Assembly: GCF_019703515.2 (NCBI RefSeq)
Contig: NC_059358.1
Coordinates: forward strand, 45,270,594-45,334,593
Length of the DNA: 64,000 nucleotides
Direction: 5' to 3'
DNA from: Myxocyprinus asiaticus
Taxonomy: Eukaryota > Chordata > Actinopteri > Cypriniformes > Catostomidae
In this document: positions 41,910 to 55,242 of the stretch, one piece after another
How the letters are laid out: each line of letters starts with the position of its first letter
Numbering within the stretch: the stretch's first letter is position 1
Notes under the pieces: generated by a model
The model's input: the letters and a program-made list of their open reading frames with translations, nothing else
What the model was told of the DNA's origin: nothing
The model's database searches: none
Translations under genes and position numbers: made by a program

Positions 41910-43095
41910 CGCACTGTAAGACGAGATGCATATAGCTCTGTATATATAAATGTTATTGTTCCTTTGTGATATTATTTGCGATTGAATATAGTTTTGTTTG
42001 TTTTATTAAATTGATTGTTGTTGTTAACATTGATACTTGGTAATAAAAATAGTTAAAACTGACTAGATTGATCCTTTTATAGTGGCAATTCACTTCATGG
42101 CAACAGTGTATTTCTATAGTTTTTAAATTATACTGTAATTTATCCACTTTTCTCAAAATTTAAATGTACATATATGTAAACGATATCAAATAACTTACGA
42201 ATTAGTGCAAATAAAGTTGAGATTCCATCTGAAAATGTAAGATTTATAATCACCTCAGAAATGACTCTTCTTAACCACCAGAGGGCGCGCGCGAGAGGGC
42301 GAAGGAAAACTACGTCCTCTAGAGGTGTGTCCTTTAAGGTAGGATGTAAACAATCGTCTAAGGGAACATTTGCGTTGAAAATGTAATTTTAGTATTGGTG
42401 CACACCTCATAAGTGGTGGATAAACAAGGCATTTTAATTTAGGCAACATCACATTTATACAGTAAAATACATACCTATGTACAACTTAAAAATGGTTTGT
42501 TCTTTTGGTAAAAACTTTATTTGTTCATGGTAAGGCATAAATCAGATCACAGTGGTACAAGTCAGCTACCTAAGGGATACACCATAGTAAACAAATCCCT
42601 GTCAGAGGTCGGAGATCTGTGACTTTCCCACTGATATAATGATTTTATATGAAGCGTCTGTAACTCATGTCCGTAACGCATTTTTTGGGGCATTTAAAGT
42701 AAAGAAGGGAGACCATTTGTTAATCATACTTAACAGAAAACATAAATTTGCTTTGCACAGCAAGTTTCAGCTTATTTGTATTAATATTGTTTGAATTATT
42801 TAAACTTAACCAATAAAATGTTATGGACGTGACAGCTCTGAAACGCAGCGACCTCATAAATGTGTCTCTTAAAATAAATTTTTTTTTTTTTTTTAAAAAG
42901 TGCTGTGATAATGAATTGAGTATATATGTTTCTCAGACATTTCCTTGTCTTTCTGGAAAATGATTATTTTTTTAACAAAGTGAAAATAGTGTTCTTTGAT
43001 CTCTCTTTTGGAACCATTAAATATGGCTAGTTGAAATTTTTGTTTTAGAATATGGGTGACCATATTCTGGTTTTCCAATAGAGGACACCTTTTTT
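41910..43095. other. AT-rich intergenic stretch, nothing recognised
   Basis: No coding or mobile-element ends identified. A CCACCAGAGGGCGCGCGCGA block at about 42279 is a small GC island in AT-rich sequence. Confidence 0.5.
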
Positions 43096-45060
43096 TTTTT
43101 TCACCTCCATGTCTTATATTCACTAAAACAGAAATCAGGTTTATTGTTAAATAAACCTTCCCATGTAGCAATAGACAAACAACACATATACCCAAATGCA
43201 GGAAAAAGAGGAGGCAACATTATTAAAATTAGGACAGAATTAGAAATTTTACAGGAAAATGAACACTCAAGAATTTCAAAAGGTATAAACATACAAATTG
43301 ACATCTGTTCAGTGTTGGTGGACCGACAATATGACTGTTGTCTTCTTTTTTAAGATATCTTTAAAAAAATAAGATATCTTTAAAAAATATCTTAAAAATA
43401 TATTTTTTAATGTATGGCCCAAATATATCTTTAAAATTATTTTTGATTGATAGGTTCAATACTTTAAACCAATCGTGGAGAAGAATCTTCCCCAGACCAG
43501 TCTGCCACTTTGGTTTATGCTGCCGGCAACGATTAATCAAATGGCAAAATTCTATACAGAAAGATAGGAGACCCCTTTCATAATTACCTTAGAAATGTAC
43601 ATTTGCACATCCAACAAGCAATTCTGACAGATGCAAATATTCTTGCCTAAAGCCAAGGAGCCAGACACTACCACAGCTTGCCAGTCTTGCAAGACTAGTT
43701 GGAGGGAAAGAGGCCACTCATGTCAGCCGGCCAGACGCAAAGCTAACTGAAGAAATCCACTCCCGTGGTGACCATGACTGGAAGCTCTTTTCTCTTTTTC
43801 TCCACATCTTATGCAGTGAACGGAAACAAAAACAGAATCAGATTTATTAGTAATTAAACCTTTCCATGTTACAATAGACATACAACATATCCACCTTTTT
43901 CTGGTCTTACTGGGAAAATGGATGTAGGTGCAACTTCCACCGGAAGTCGTTCTATAGCATTTCGCTAGCTCAGGCTGCAGCCATTTTAGACCCTGTTTAC
44001 AGCTGGTATTAAGTTGTGATTCGGATGAACCAATGACAAGTGGTCAACACTAAATACAGGTGTAACTGGGGTGCGAAACCTTTTGTGATTGAATCACAAT
44101 AGCATATATGTTGGTAGTTAAAAACACTTGTGACAACATCACCACATTGCATTTGAGGTGTAAATGCCATCCTGATGCGTCCCAGGCAGCAGTGAAGCAC
44201 CACCTCTCACCTGTCTATCAACCGCTGTGCTAAAACAATAGTTTAAACTGTTCATGACATTTAAATCCATATGGAACCAAAGGAAATAAACGTTTAATCT
44301 GAAAATTTGAAAAAGTGAATACAAGTACGAGAACTCCACAGATTTTCTTCAATGTGCCTGATATAAAAATGCAGTGACACGGATGATAAGAACACACTCA
44401 AGGCTCAGCTGACACGGGTACTCCACTAAAATAAGAGAATTCTGCTCTAAATGTTGCGTTGATGCTTAGATTAAATTTCAACCGCATCTGGGAGAAACAG
44501 AGCGGCATTTTATTTTTATTTAATTTATTTTTTGCACATTCTTTGTTCTTTTATGACTTTGTCACAGTTTATCATCATGCAGTAACACACTGTCATAGTG
44601 ACTGATGTATGTTGTCATGAAATCAGACACTCCCCTCCAAACCATAGGCTATTTCACACAAAGCATCATGGAGATTAGGAAAAAGGTGGATATACACAAA
44701 TGCTGGAAAAAAGGAGGAAACATTCTTAAAGTAAGGACTGAATTAGAAATTAAACAATTTAGGAAAACAAACATTCAAGTATTTCAGAATCTATAAACAT
44801 ACTGTACAACATGACACCAGTGCAGTGTTTGTTGGGTGACAATATAACAGTTGTCTTTTCTTTCTTTTTTAAGATACCTCTTTTTTACCATCTCAGATAT
44901 CCTTTTGTCAATGGCCCAAATAATTCTTCAAAATAATTTTTTTCTTGATTGGATCAATACCTTAAAATTAGTCGTGGAGAAAGATCTTCCCCAGACCTTG
45001 TTCTCCATGTCTTTTGTGTTGACCTGAAACAAAATGGAAATTAGGTTTATTTTAAAGTGT
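43096..45060. repeat. Diverged direct duplication block
   Basis: A unit beginning CCATGTCTTATATTCACTAA...CAGGTTTATT recurs with divergence near 43105, 43797 and 45003. A second part (GGAAAAAGAGGAGGCAACAT ... GTGGAGAAGAATCTTCCCCA, 43200-43497) recurs at 44700-45000 in the same order. Copies are noncoding and share an arrangement rather than exact length. Confidence 0.65.
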
Positions 45061-45100
45061 CTAAAGTGAGAATAGAATTAGACATTTTACAACAAAAGCC

Positions 45101-46766
45101 ACTTTTCCACCATCAGGCTGAACGGTTCTGAGAATGGAACGGTTACAGTAGCATTTCCACTTGAACGCGGCTCAGCAGGGCATGATTATATATTGTTCTC
45201 AGCACTGAATTGTCGGCACGGTTAGCTTGGAATCATAGTCAACCATTCTCAACCGTGCTGGCGGAATGGCTTTAGTACGTGGCGACTTGTTTAGTGTATC
45301 TTCATGATTTTGTTATGATGGTTTAACTATTATTGCAGCCTTAACACTGTCTTTGTGTTTGTTTTTGAGTTGCCACAGTAAGCAATAGACTGGCATGTTT
45401 TAAGGTCAATATTAGGTCAAAAATAGCACAAAAAAAAAAAAAAAGCTTTCTCTAGAAGCTTGTCAGTCAATCATTGTTTTGAGGAATGAAGGCTATACAA
45501 TGCTGGAAACTGACAAAAAAAAAAAAATGAAGATTTCATACAAAAGTGTACATTACAGTCTTCAAAGACAAAGGACAACTGGCTCTAACAAGGACAGAAA
45601 GAGATGTGGAAGGCCAGATGTACAACTAAACAAGAGGATAAGTACATCAGAGTCTCTAGTTTGAGAAATAGACACCTCACATGTCCTCAGCTGACAGCTT
45701 CATTGAATTCTACCCGCTCAACACCAGTTTCATGTACAACAGTAAAGAGAAGACTCAGGGGTGCAGGCCTTATGGGAATACTTGCAAAGAGAAAGTCACT
45801 TTTGAAACAGAAAATCAAAAAGAAAATGTTAGAGTGGGCAAAGAAACACAGACATTGGACAACAGATAATTGGAAAAGAGTGTTATGGATCTTAACACCA
45901 TTGAGCTTTTGTGGGATCAGCTAGATTGTAAGGTGCGTGAGAAGGGCCCGACAAGACAGCCACATCTATGGCAAGTGCTACAGGAAGCGTGAGGTGAAAT
46001 GTCACCTGAGTATCTGGAAAAATGACAGCTAGAATGCCAAGAATCTGCAAAGCTGTCATTGCTGCACGTGGAGGATTTTTTGATGAGAACTCTTTGAATT
46101 AGTTTAAGAAGTTCTGAATTTTTTTTTTTTTTTCAAATTGTAATAGTAATTTTTCACGTTATTAATGTCCTGACTAACCATTGTGATTAGTTGAATGCCA
46201 CTTTGGTGAATAAAAGTACCAATTTCTTTCCATAAGAGCAAAATCTGTACATTATTCCAAACTTTGGCTGCCAGTGTAGATTACTAGCTCATTTAAACTC
46301 AAAATACATAAAAATATTCTTATATACTATTTTCATCTAACCTACTTTTTTACTGTTTTGTCAATAAAAATCTTTTTTAGCTATAGTCTGGAAACTTTTA
46401 AGTTTCTGCATGTACGTGTCTGGTAGCAAACACAAGCCCTCAGCAAATGATGGTAAACCTCTCACCTTTTTGTCTTTACTTTCCTTTTTGTGACATGGTC
46501 CGTGTCTTTGCTGTTTGTTAGCAGAATAAAACCAGGGAAAAAGCAGTCATAAAAACTAGAATCTGTGATCATCCGCCATAGTGTGCCGCACTTGCTTCAA
46601 TGTTGACCTCTCATGCCGTCGCCAACAGATGGATCTGTTATGGACATTCTCCTGATTTCACCGAACCACATTGAAAAAAGAAACTGTAACCTTGCCAACT
46701 GGCCTGGATCGGCATGGAACGGTAAGGTTTTATGATGATAACTGTTCAGCCCATTGGTGGAAAAGC
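45101..46766. mobile_element. Non-autonomous DNA transposon with nested Tc1 copy
   Basis: CTTTTCCACCATCAGGCTGA (45102) is mirrored at the other end by ACTGTTCAGCCCATTGGTGG (46741-46760, followed by AAAAG). Subterminal blocks (AATGGAACGGTTACAG; AACTGTAACC, CATGGAACGG) are also related. No transposase of its own is visible. The Tc1 derivative at about 45335-46280 lies inside and would be a later insertion. Confidence 0.6.
45335..46280 (+). mobile_element. Tc1-like transposon, internally deleted, copy A
   Basis: The right terminus is CCAAACTTTGGCTGCCAGTG. The N-terminal helix-turn-helix part of the transposase is readable (YKSVHYSLQRQRTTGSNKDR, CTTKQEDKYI, SLNSTRSTPVSCTTVKRRL) up to KRVLWI. The sequence then jumps directly to the NPIE-type end (AACACCATTGAGCTTTTGTG reads NTIELLW). 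Most of the DDE catalytic core, including its two aspartates, is missing. The left terminal repeat is absent, so the copy is also 5'-truncated. Confidence 0.85.
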
Positions 46767-46969
46767 GACATCTCACTTCCTGCTTCACTACTGTTTGGAT
46801 GCTTCTGCTTATTGATCCGTGCTTCGCTCCCTTTCGTTTGGATTCTAATCTCTCAAGTTCATATCAGAAGTTCAGCACAGTGCTCAAAACGACCTTATTT
46901 GGCACCCACACTACAACCAGAGACTTTTGTGACTGAAATATTACTACAAAAAGGGGATTTTCTGTGAAT

Positions 46970-49575
46970 GCGGTCTACCAGCCTCCTACTACCGGCAGTT
47001 TACATTCCTGAAAAGGGACACCACCCCTTATATGTCTTGAAAATAGATTTGAACCATTAATGAATGTGGAAGAAACACCAAACGTGATCAGGCATAGATC
47101 ACATCAGCTAACATTGCAGCTAGCAGGCGCTCAAGGTCGAGCAGGCAGCAGCATTCGGCTGAGACCACAGCCGAGCCCAGCACTCTGATAGTGGGGGACT
47201 CCATTATCAGAAACATTGGTAGCAGGGCTACTACCACTTGCTGCCTTCCTCAAGCAATGGTTTCTGAGGTAAATAAGAAACTTCTGAACATTATGATAAA
47301 TCATAAGACTGTGAATCGGGTTATTATACATGTGGGGGGAAATTATATTCGGAAAGAGCAGTCAGAACTTCTGAAGAGGGATTGATGGAAGATTAAATGT
47401 TCAGTCATTCATCAGTGGACAACTCCCAGCCAGAGGAACAAATATGTTTACTTAAGTCCTTTCTGGAGCCAAAGAGAACTGTTTAAATCTGATGGCCTCC
47501 ACCCAAACAAACTTGGTGCAAGTGTGCTAAAGGATAATATTTACTTCTCCATCCTTCATCCATCTGCAAAATGTGCCAATCCACTCAACCTCAATGGCAC
47601 ACAAACACCACAGCAGTGTCTGGATGTACACAGGACCACACTTCACCACCTGGATGGATATTTAGTTAACACACACCAAAAGGAAAATAATGACACAGCG
47701 CAGCCAAAACATCCACTACTCAGGGACACAACCCAGCCTGAGCCCTACCCACTGAGTGTTCTACAGTTGGACTATGAGGAATTAGAACGGCTCCAAGATA
47801 CAGGACTGAAAGACGAATTCCTGGAAGAAAGCCAAGGAAGCCAAGATAACATAATTCAGCCTCCAGAAACACCAGAGACACAGTCTCTCTCACCTCAACC
47901 TCTCTTCCTCTCATTAACATCTCTTCTGAGCTTCTCAAAGAAAATGGAGGAGCTAATGTATGTTGGAACAAAACTCTCCCACTCCATTCCTGTGAGCCCC
48001 CAGATATCAGTCAAAAAACGGTGGGCCCCTCTACCACCAAAGCCTGTAGGCCAAGCTCACCCTCCCTCAGAGAGAGCTCTCCGGCCGCTGCCACAATGCC
48101 AGGGCCCATACCATCCTTCATCTGCTCTGGGTGAACAGCAAACAACTGATAACAGCACTTAGTGATATGTGTCGGGTCCCCGCTACAGTATCATCAACAT
48201 TCACTAATGTTCACAGAACAAGCGAGGAACACAATGTGCCTGTAGCTTTCTATATACAGTATCTGTTGTGTAAAGTGATAGAAAGAATAAGCCCTTCTCA
48301 AGACATACGGCAAACCTATCTAATCAGACGTCAATCTGAGATTACTGTGGAGCCAAAAACATATACTGTTAAGTTAGCACTTTTAAACAACGACTCACTT
48401 AAAAACAAGTCATTTTTAGTCAGTGATCTCATCGCAAATAACCTGGATTTTATGTTTCTAAATGAAACCTGGTTAGATAACAGCTGCAGTGCAACAGTCC
48501 TCAATGAATCAGCCCCTCCAAACTTTACTTGTATGAGTATCTGCAGAGCTAGTAGAAGAGGTGGAGGAATAGCTGCTCTGTTTAAAGATGTCTTTCATTG
48601 CAAGCAAGTGTCACCTGGTGATTACTTGTCCTTTGAGTTTTTAAGTATTGTACAAAAAATGTCCTCCATGCATTCTACTTATAATTATTTGTAGGCCTCC
48701 AAAATACTATTACACATTTGACGATTTTACAGAACTTTTATCAGCAATTTCATCTGAATTTGACTGTTTTATTATTGCAGGGGATTTTAATATCCACATA
48801 GATAATCCTGAAAACAACACTGCCAAATAACTCATAACTGTTTTAAACACTTTTGACTTGACACAGCATGTGATTGGACCCACACAAACTCACGGCCACA
48901 CTCTAGATCTGCTTATTAGTAAGGGACTGAACATTTTATCCACTGTTATTAAGGATGTAGTGCTATCTGACCATTCTGTATTTTCTTTGATCTACTGATT
49001 TCTCCACCCGCTGAAGTTAGATCTGTCGCTGTCAAAGAGTTACATAAATGAGAACACTAGTGTGCAATTTATGAAGTCTTTATCTATGACACCAAGTACA
49101 TCTGCAGAATCTGTTGATGTTCTCCTTGATAACTTTCAATATAAATTTAATAATGCTATTGATGGCATTGCTCCTGTAAAGGTGAGGACGATTACTGGCA
49201 GGCATAAAGTGCCTTGGAGAAACACAACAGTGGTGCAAAGCATGAAGAGGAAATGCAGAAAAGCAGAACGAATGTGGCGGAAAACAAAACTTGAAGTCCA
49301 TTACAATATCTATAGAGACAGCCTTCATGCTTTTAATTTGAAACTAGGCACAGCTAGACAGATTAACCCACCAACACAGGTTCCCTGTGAAATGCTCTCT
49401 GACAGCAATTGCAATGAGCTTGCATCTTTTTTCAGTTAAAAAAAAAAAATCAATGACATTAAAATGGCAATCAGCTCATCCTTATGTTGCGCTGAGGTTA
49501 GACAGCACCCACCACAACAACTTCAGAAATTAGACAGTATGTCTGATTTTGAGGCAATTCATGGCAAAACCCTGG
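46970..49575 (+). mobile_element. L2/CR1-type LINE, cut off before the reverse transcriptase
   Basis: Plus-strand pieces in order are an esterase-like (SGNH) ORF1 segment at about 47110-47385 (VGDSIIRNIG, IIHVGGNYI), a low-complexity linker (47524-48162), and an apurinic-type endonuclease at about 48360-48990. The endonuclease shows FLNETWLD, IIAGDFNIHID and a catalytic SDH (48966-48974). A linker to about 49570 reads MSDFEAIHGKTL, where L2-type ORF2 would enter the RT domain. The RT is absent because a different repeat starts at about 49576. Stops and shifts show it is a remnant. Limits are approximate. Confidence 0.75.
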
Positions 49576-49793
49576 CAGGGTTTCTGCAGGTTTGAAGGAA
49601 TGAAATGTAAGACTTTAAGGCCAAATAAATGATAAATTTAAGACCACTTTCGCAATAATAATAATACAAATAAAAAAAATTATAATAAATTAATTAGCTG
49701 GTAAATATAAAACCACTGAGACTACTTGGATGTCTATGGACATGTTTTTTATATTTTATTGTGCATTTATGTGTTTTCTTTTTTTAAAAATAA
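49576..49793 (+). repeat. Fish dispersed repeat fragment
   Basis: CAGGGTTTCTGCAGGTTTGA then AGGAATGAAATGTAAGACTT resembles a dispersed repeat familiar from fish genomes. It directly abuts the truncated LINE and is followed by AT-rich sequence. Confidence 0.5.
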
Positions 49794-50212
49794 AAATGGT
49801 AAAGATACTGGCTACCACCCCTGGAGTTCGCTAGTCAGCTAGTTCGAATCCTAGGGTGACTCCAGCCAGGTCTCCTAAGCAACCAAATTGGCCCGGATAA
49901 TAGGGAGGGTAGAGTCACATGGGGTGACCTCCTCATGGTCGCTATGATGTGGTTCGTTCTCGGTGGGGCACGTGGTGAGTTGAGCGTGGATGCCGCAGTG
50001 GATGGCGTGAAGCCTCCACATGTGCCATGTCTCCATGGCAACGCGTTCAACAAGCTACGTGATAAGATGCGCAGGTTGACGGTCTCACACGCAGAGGCAG
50101 CTGGGATTCGTCCTCCGCCACCTGGACTGAGGTGAATCACTATGTGACCACGAGGACTTAAAAGCGCATTGGGAATTGGGCATTCCAAATTGGGTGGAAA
50201 AGGGGAAAAATC
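49794..50212 (+). mobile_element. tRNA-derived SINE (same family), copy 3
   Basis: It starts inside the tRNA-like head (TGGTAAAGATACTGGCTACC), so it is 5'-truncated at the A box. A small duplication (GCTAGTCAGCTAGTTCGAAT) lies around the B box. The body is longer than copy 1 and includes GGGATTCGTCCTCCGCCACC before the shared TTGGGCATTCCAAATTGGG end. Confidence 0.88.
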
Positions 50213-52560
50213 CGTGATGTGATGAGATGTGATGCAATAGACCAATGCTTTGGCAATGTCACCGCTTATGTCAAACATGAAAGTGATGACAAAAACCTTT
50301 CGCAAAAAGTAAACATTTATCATATTACATTGTTGAAAAGTGATTCCGAGGACTCTCGTTGACTGCTGTGGCTTCAAGATCATCAACAGAGCTGACTGGA
50401 CTGAGGAGATCATTTCAACTCACAACTTTGCAGCAAACATTTATAGCGAACATTATTACATGTTTGTTATTAACTCATTTTATTATAGCAATTGTATCAC
50501 TAAGAATTTGTTTGCATTTATGATGGTTTTGTGTCATACTTTCGTTTAATCATCTAATCTGTCAAATCTAACGCAACAGTCAGTGGGTTTTCTGCCACCA
50601 CTTACTGCACATGCACTGACATTTTTGTCAACAAGAGGACTGGTCTATAGACCTTATCCACAGTAGCGCCATGTTTGATTTTTAATGGAAATGAAGCTGT
50701 GAGGGATAGACTTACCATCTCTTCAATGGCATGCATGGTATAAATCTGTAAAAAGCTCCAATATCCCATCTGCTTTTCCACAACTCATGTTGTCTGCAGT
50801 TTTTTTTGTCTACTGATTTTTCCAATATTTTGTCTGCAGAATGATCCAAAAGCACTTTAAACTGCAGTACAGCCCACCGAAGAGACTGTACGTCATAAAA
50901 CTACCGATGATGACACAATGCAGATGTACTCAGAGGCATGCACACAACAGCGATAGCCACAAAAGCAATGTGAGACCTGCAAGTGAAATCCAGCGGCTGC
51001 GTCAGACCATACAACTTTCTCAATGTCCACATCTGATGCCGGAAGGAGCAGCAATACTGCGTTTGTGATGTAATCGTGATGTTGACAATGATGCCCGTCT
51101 GAGAGACAGATCCTTCCCCTTTTATATCATAAGGGTGACAGCTAATTGGCTTACGACACCAATACAATTATTAGGAAAGATAACTGACTTCCCCACTACA
51201 ATCGCTTAACAGTTTATTACATATTATGAATTAGTTTATTAATTAGAGTAATAATAAAGTATTAACCATTTTCACAGTAGCCTAATAAAAGGAACATTAA
51301 TGACACCTATTAATTTAAATACATATTTAACATCAAGTTATTTTTTTCAGCTTTTTGTAGGATGCTGAGTCAAGTTTAAACAAAGTTGTTTTTCCTCGTG
51401 AAACCTGCACAGCATCTCGCGCTGTTTTGAGTGTAAAATGCATCCTGAGCACCCAGTGCATGTGCTTAAAATAACAGAGCAGTTAATAATGGTGTCAGAG
51501 ACGATTTTAGAAAGTTTTACAGCAAAATGTTAGAATATTGCACAATGTTAGAATATTGCACAAGAGTCTATATAGGCTTATTATTAAGCAAAATGGGCTA
51601 TTGATAATAACAGCGAGGTGCAAAAATCTCAATCCACTAGTTAAAATGCTTTCCTTAAAAAAACATAAAAAAAAATCATGTTTTATTTAATACAATTTAA
51701 TAATAATAATAATAATAAAATACATATTAGCAGCATAAGCAAGGTTGAGATATTTCAGAATTTCTTAGTATATGGTATGTTTCAGTTTTGCTTTAATAGT
51801 AACATCCACTCAAACAGGCATACGTGGACCCCAAAATAGGTTTGAAGTTGTTCAAACCCTGATGTTATTCCAGCATGGTTTGAGAAAGTTCCAAAGAGCA
51901 TTGTGTACTTTAATAGAAGTAAAGAATTCTAACCTTACCAAAGAGTAAGCATTAGGACTGTACCAATATAATCAAATATCGATATCTCATCACTTTATCT
52001 CATCAGTTATTTGTGTCAATTATTTGCTCATCATTGTATATTTAAAACACATAATACTATAAATCAAATAACACTAAGAAGGTTTGCTTCTTTTTTTAAG
52101 GTTTGCAAAATGGAGAACAAAGTGTATTAAAATGCTTCATAAAATATGCCGTTCCCAATTCATGCATAGTTGTAATCAATTATAGTCAAGAGGCTATGGC
52201 CAATGTGCATCTGTATGCTCATAATTCCATCCATCTCTTGTAGAGAAACATTTCTAATGATGATGACAAGGGTGTACATGTCAGCAAATCTAACAGGAAC
52301 TCTCCTACTGCTTACGTGAGAATTCGATTTTGATCTCCTAGATTATCTTTCAGAGAAATAAGTTCAAAGTTAAAGCAGAAATGAAATTATTTCTTCATTT
52401 CTACATGCTATTAATTAAGGAACAAGAAAAATAGAACTTAAAAACAGAACAATATTATACATATAGAAAATAAAAGTATATACAGAACATGCATAAAATG
52501 AGAGGCATAAAACCTGTACACACTGTTTGTACCTCAATGTTATGTGCAGTGTAGTTTTGT
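50213..52560. other. AT-rich intergenic stretch, nothing recognised
   Basis: Short chance frames only. A small (AAT)n run lies at about 51699-51719. No terminal repeats or conserved motifs noticed. Confidence 0.45.
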
Positions 52561-52589
52561 TTTAATTTATACAATACATGATTAGCAAT

Positions 52590-54590
52590 TTATCTCACAG
52601 GGAAGCTTTTCTACTGATGAAGAGGATGAGGCAGTCAGCACAGCTAATGAGACCTTTTCAGACATTCAACAGTTACAGTTCAGACTTCTTCCCTAGTTTA
52701 TCTTTCTAAAAACATGCATCCTCTTTTGAAGTACACACAAATAATGTAGCTGCATGCATGTAATTAATATATTATCTTTCTAGTTTATCAGAAACCAGAA
52801 ACAGGAGTGGTGTGCCAGTAAGGAAAATATATACCCAAATGCCTGAATCACAAATGAGGAATCGTTATTCAGTATACTCGCCTATAGCCTCAGACATGCA
52901 ACATCCAAAGCAGCTTTGAGTGATTTGTTGGATCTTATCCTATCCACTGTCTTGATTCAGCCAATGGTTTTCCAGAGAGATTATAAACATTCATGAAATC
53001 CTTCCACTTTGACACATCTGAAGTGCAGTATATTTGCCAATATTTCTTTGGGAATGAAATTCCCAACCATTGTGCTTCATGTGATGGTACCCCAGTGAAC
53101 ATATCAGACTTGATCAAATCTGGGTCTGTCTTTATCAAACTATTCATTGCAAAAAAAAAAAAAAAAAAAAAACCTGCAAGGTAAACTTCAGGGTGCAGAT
53201 TTCTGTCACTCTTTAAATTCCAAATGGGCAAGGATAAAGAGCACCTCAAAACATGTTGAGGAGATATTTGATGGCGCTATGTACAAATCTATCAGTGCAC
53301 TCAATGATCCAGGTATGTTGAACATCTTGGTTTCATGGAATGTTGATGGTGATCCAATTTTCAAATCATCCCCTTTTCACATCTGGCCCCTTCATGTCAC
53401 GATCAATGAGCTCCCCCTTAATCTGAGGGCAAAGCATGTAATTCATGGTGGATTGTGGATTGGGCCTAAAAAGCCAGAAATGAACTCATTTCTGCAATCA
53501 TTTGTTAATGAGATGCAAATGAGATCTGAAAATCTGGGTTTGCCATGTCAGTGGAAGGGAGAAAACACAACAGTGTGTGTTTACAGTTTGCTTTGCATTT
53601 GTGTCTCTGTGGCTTATTGTGCTGTACAGAATGTAAAGCAGTTTAATGGAGAGCATGGGTGTAACTGGTGTTACCAAAAGGGTGAGGTTTTGGAAAAGGG
53701 AAATGGGTTTACAAAGGTGTATCCAATGCAGTCAAAAGAGCCAGAGCTACGGACACACAAAAAACACAACAAAGATGTTCAACAATCTGTTGATTCTGGA
53801 ACATGCATAAATGGTGCTGAAATTTTTCATCATGGTTGCTTGTTTTGCATATGATTATACTGTTTGCATGGCATATTACTAGGAGTTTGTCGGCAAATGA
53901 CTACACTGTGGTTTGACTCCAAATATCACAAAGAGCCGAGGTACACTGATAGAGAAATTGAACAAATTGAAAAAAAGGGTACTTGCCATTTAACCACCTG
54001 CAATTAAAACGACACCACCCCATTCAATTTGTTTGCGAACATTTTGGAAAGCTTCCGATTACAGACACTTCCTCCTATTTTACAGCCTCCCCTGTTTGTT
54101 TGGCATTTTACCCCGAAAATATCTTGAGCATTTATTACTTCTTGTTCAGGCCACATTCTTCCTCCTTCAAGACTCAATTTCACCTCAAATCATTGACACA
54201 GCTGACAGTCTTTTAAAAGCATTTGTGAGTCATGTTGTGCCATGTGTCTTACAATGTCCACATACTTGTACATGCAGCAGCTTCTGTAAACATATGGGGT
54301 CCTTTATGGAGCCAAAGTGCATTCTTATTTAAAACTCAGAATGGCCACCTACAGAACGTTTTTCATGGCACACAAGCTGTACCAGAGCAAACTGTGAATA
54401 TGTTTAGCCTTTTCCAGCATGTTCCACAACTCGTTGTTGTCTTTACTGATGGAAAAACAAAACAAAGCAAAAGTTTTGTTGAAAAAATGTTGGGATACTA
54501 CAACATAGCAACAAAGTGGATTAAATGTGTGATTTCTTGGATCCCCACATGTACGACAGCCAACACCAAGAGAGTCTTATCTCCTTGAAT
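52590..54590 (+). pseudogene. tnp2-like (CACTA/EnSpm type) transposase remnant
   Basis: The clearest part is 53147-53854, which reads SWNVDGDPIFKSSPFHIWPL, INELPLNLRAKHVIHGGLWI, GPKKPEMNSFLQSFV and NGEHGCNWCYQKGEV. These blocks match the tnp2-type transposase pattern (WNVDG-PIFKSS, INELP, GLWFG-KP-MN, GC-WC-PG). Upstream, 52993-53160 gives CQYFFGNEIPNHCASCDGTP. Downstream, shifted frames give VCRQMTTLWFDSKYHKEP and WGPLWSQSAFLF. A run of 22 A interrupts the frame at 53150-53171. Stops and frameshifts show it is inactive. No CACTA ends were located. Confidence 0.7.
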
Positions 54591-55242
54591 AGTCTGTTTT
54601 TGTACATATAATGCTCTCAGTTTTTACTCTAGGGCTGTACTTAATGACAAGTGACAAATCTCTGGAAAATCACTGACTAAAAGAATTAATCATGCCATTC
54701 AGACCAAACTAGGAACTGTAGCATTAATATGATCCTTTGTAGATTTAAGAAATGGCCATAGAGAAGGGCATGCATTCATTGAGGAAATGAAAATGACAAG
54801 TAATAACATCAACAAGGACATGGAAACAGGGATAACAACATCAAGCATTTTGAAAGAAAGAGGCATAAATTCAGTTGCACTTATCAAATGCAAAGAAACA
54901 CATTCAACCTGTGTCTACTTAAGGGACCTACCAGGTCTTGCAGATAATTTCTTTGGATCCAGCCAAATAGATAGGAGTTGGACTGAAAAGTTTGATCGTT
55001 GGATTGAAGTTTTTAATGATATGAGTCAAAAGTACTTTATAGTTATTTTAGTATGCACACTGACACATAACTTATGTATTAAAAATAGAATAAAATTGAT
55101 TTGAAAGCAACAAAAGCAGGTAATTCTGGAATTGTTCAAAGTAATTGTTCACTTTTTGGAAATGATTCATTTGAATGCTCTGTCCATATTCCTAGTGGTT
55201 TTTATTTATTTATTTATTTACTTACTTATTTAGTTATGTATG
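54591..55242 (+). other. Noncoding stretch with an unassigned 105-codon frame
   Basis: A plus-strand frame at 54787-55104 (KERGINSVALIKCKETH, DRSWTEKFDRWIEVF) has protein-like composition. It may be a further exon or fragment of the neighbouring transposase. I do not recognise the family. Confidence 0.35.

Noticed and set aside
53879..54590. Host gene with exons in the 52.6-54.6 kb frames
   Set aside because: Motifs are those of tnp2-type transposases, and the pieces are separated by stops and indels rather than splice sites.
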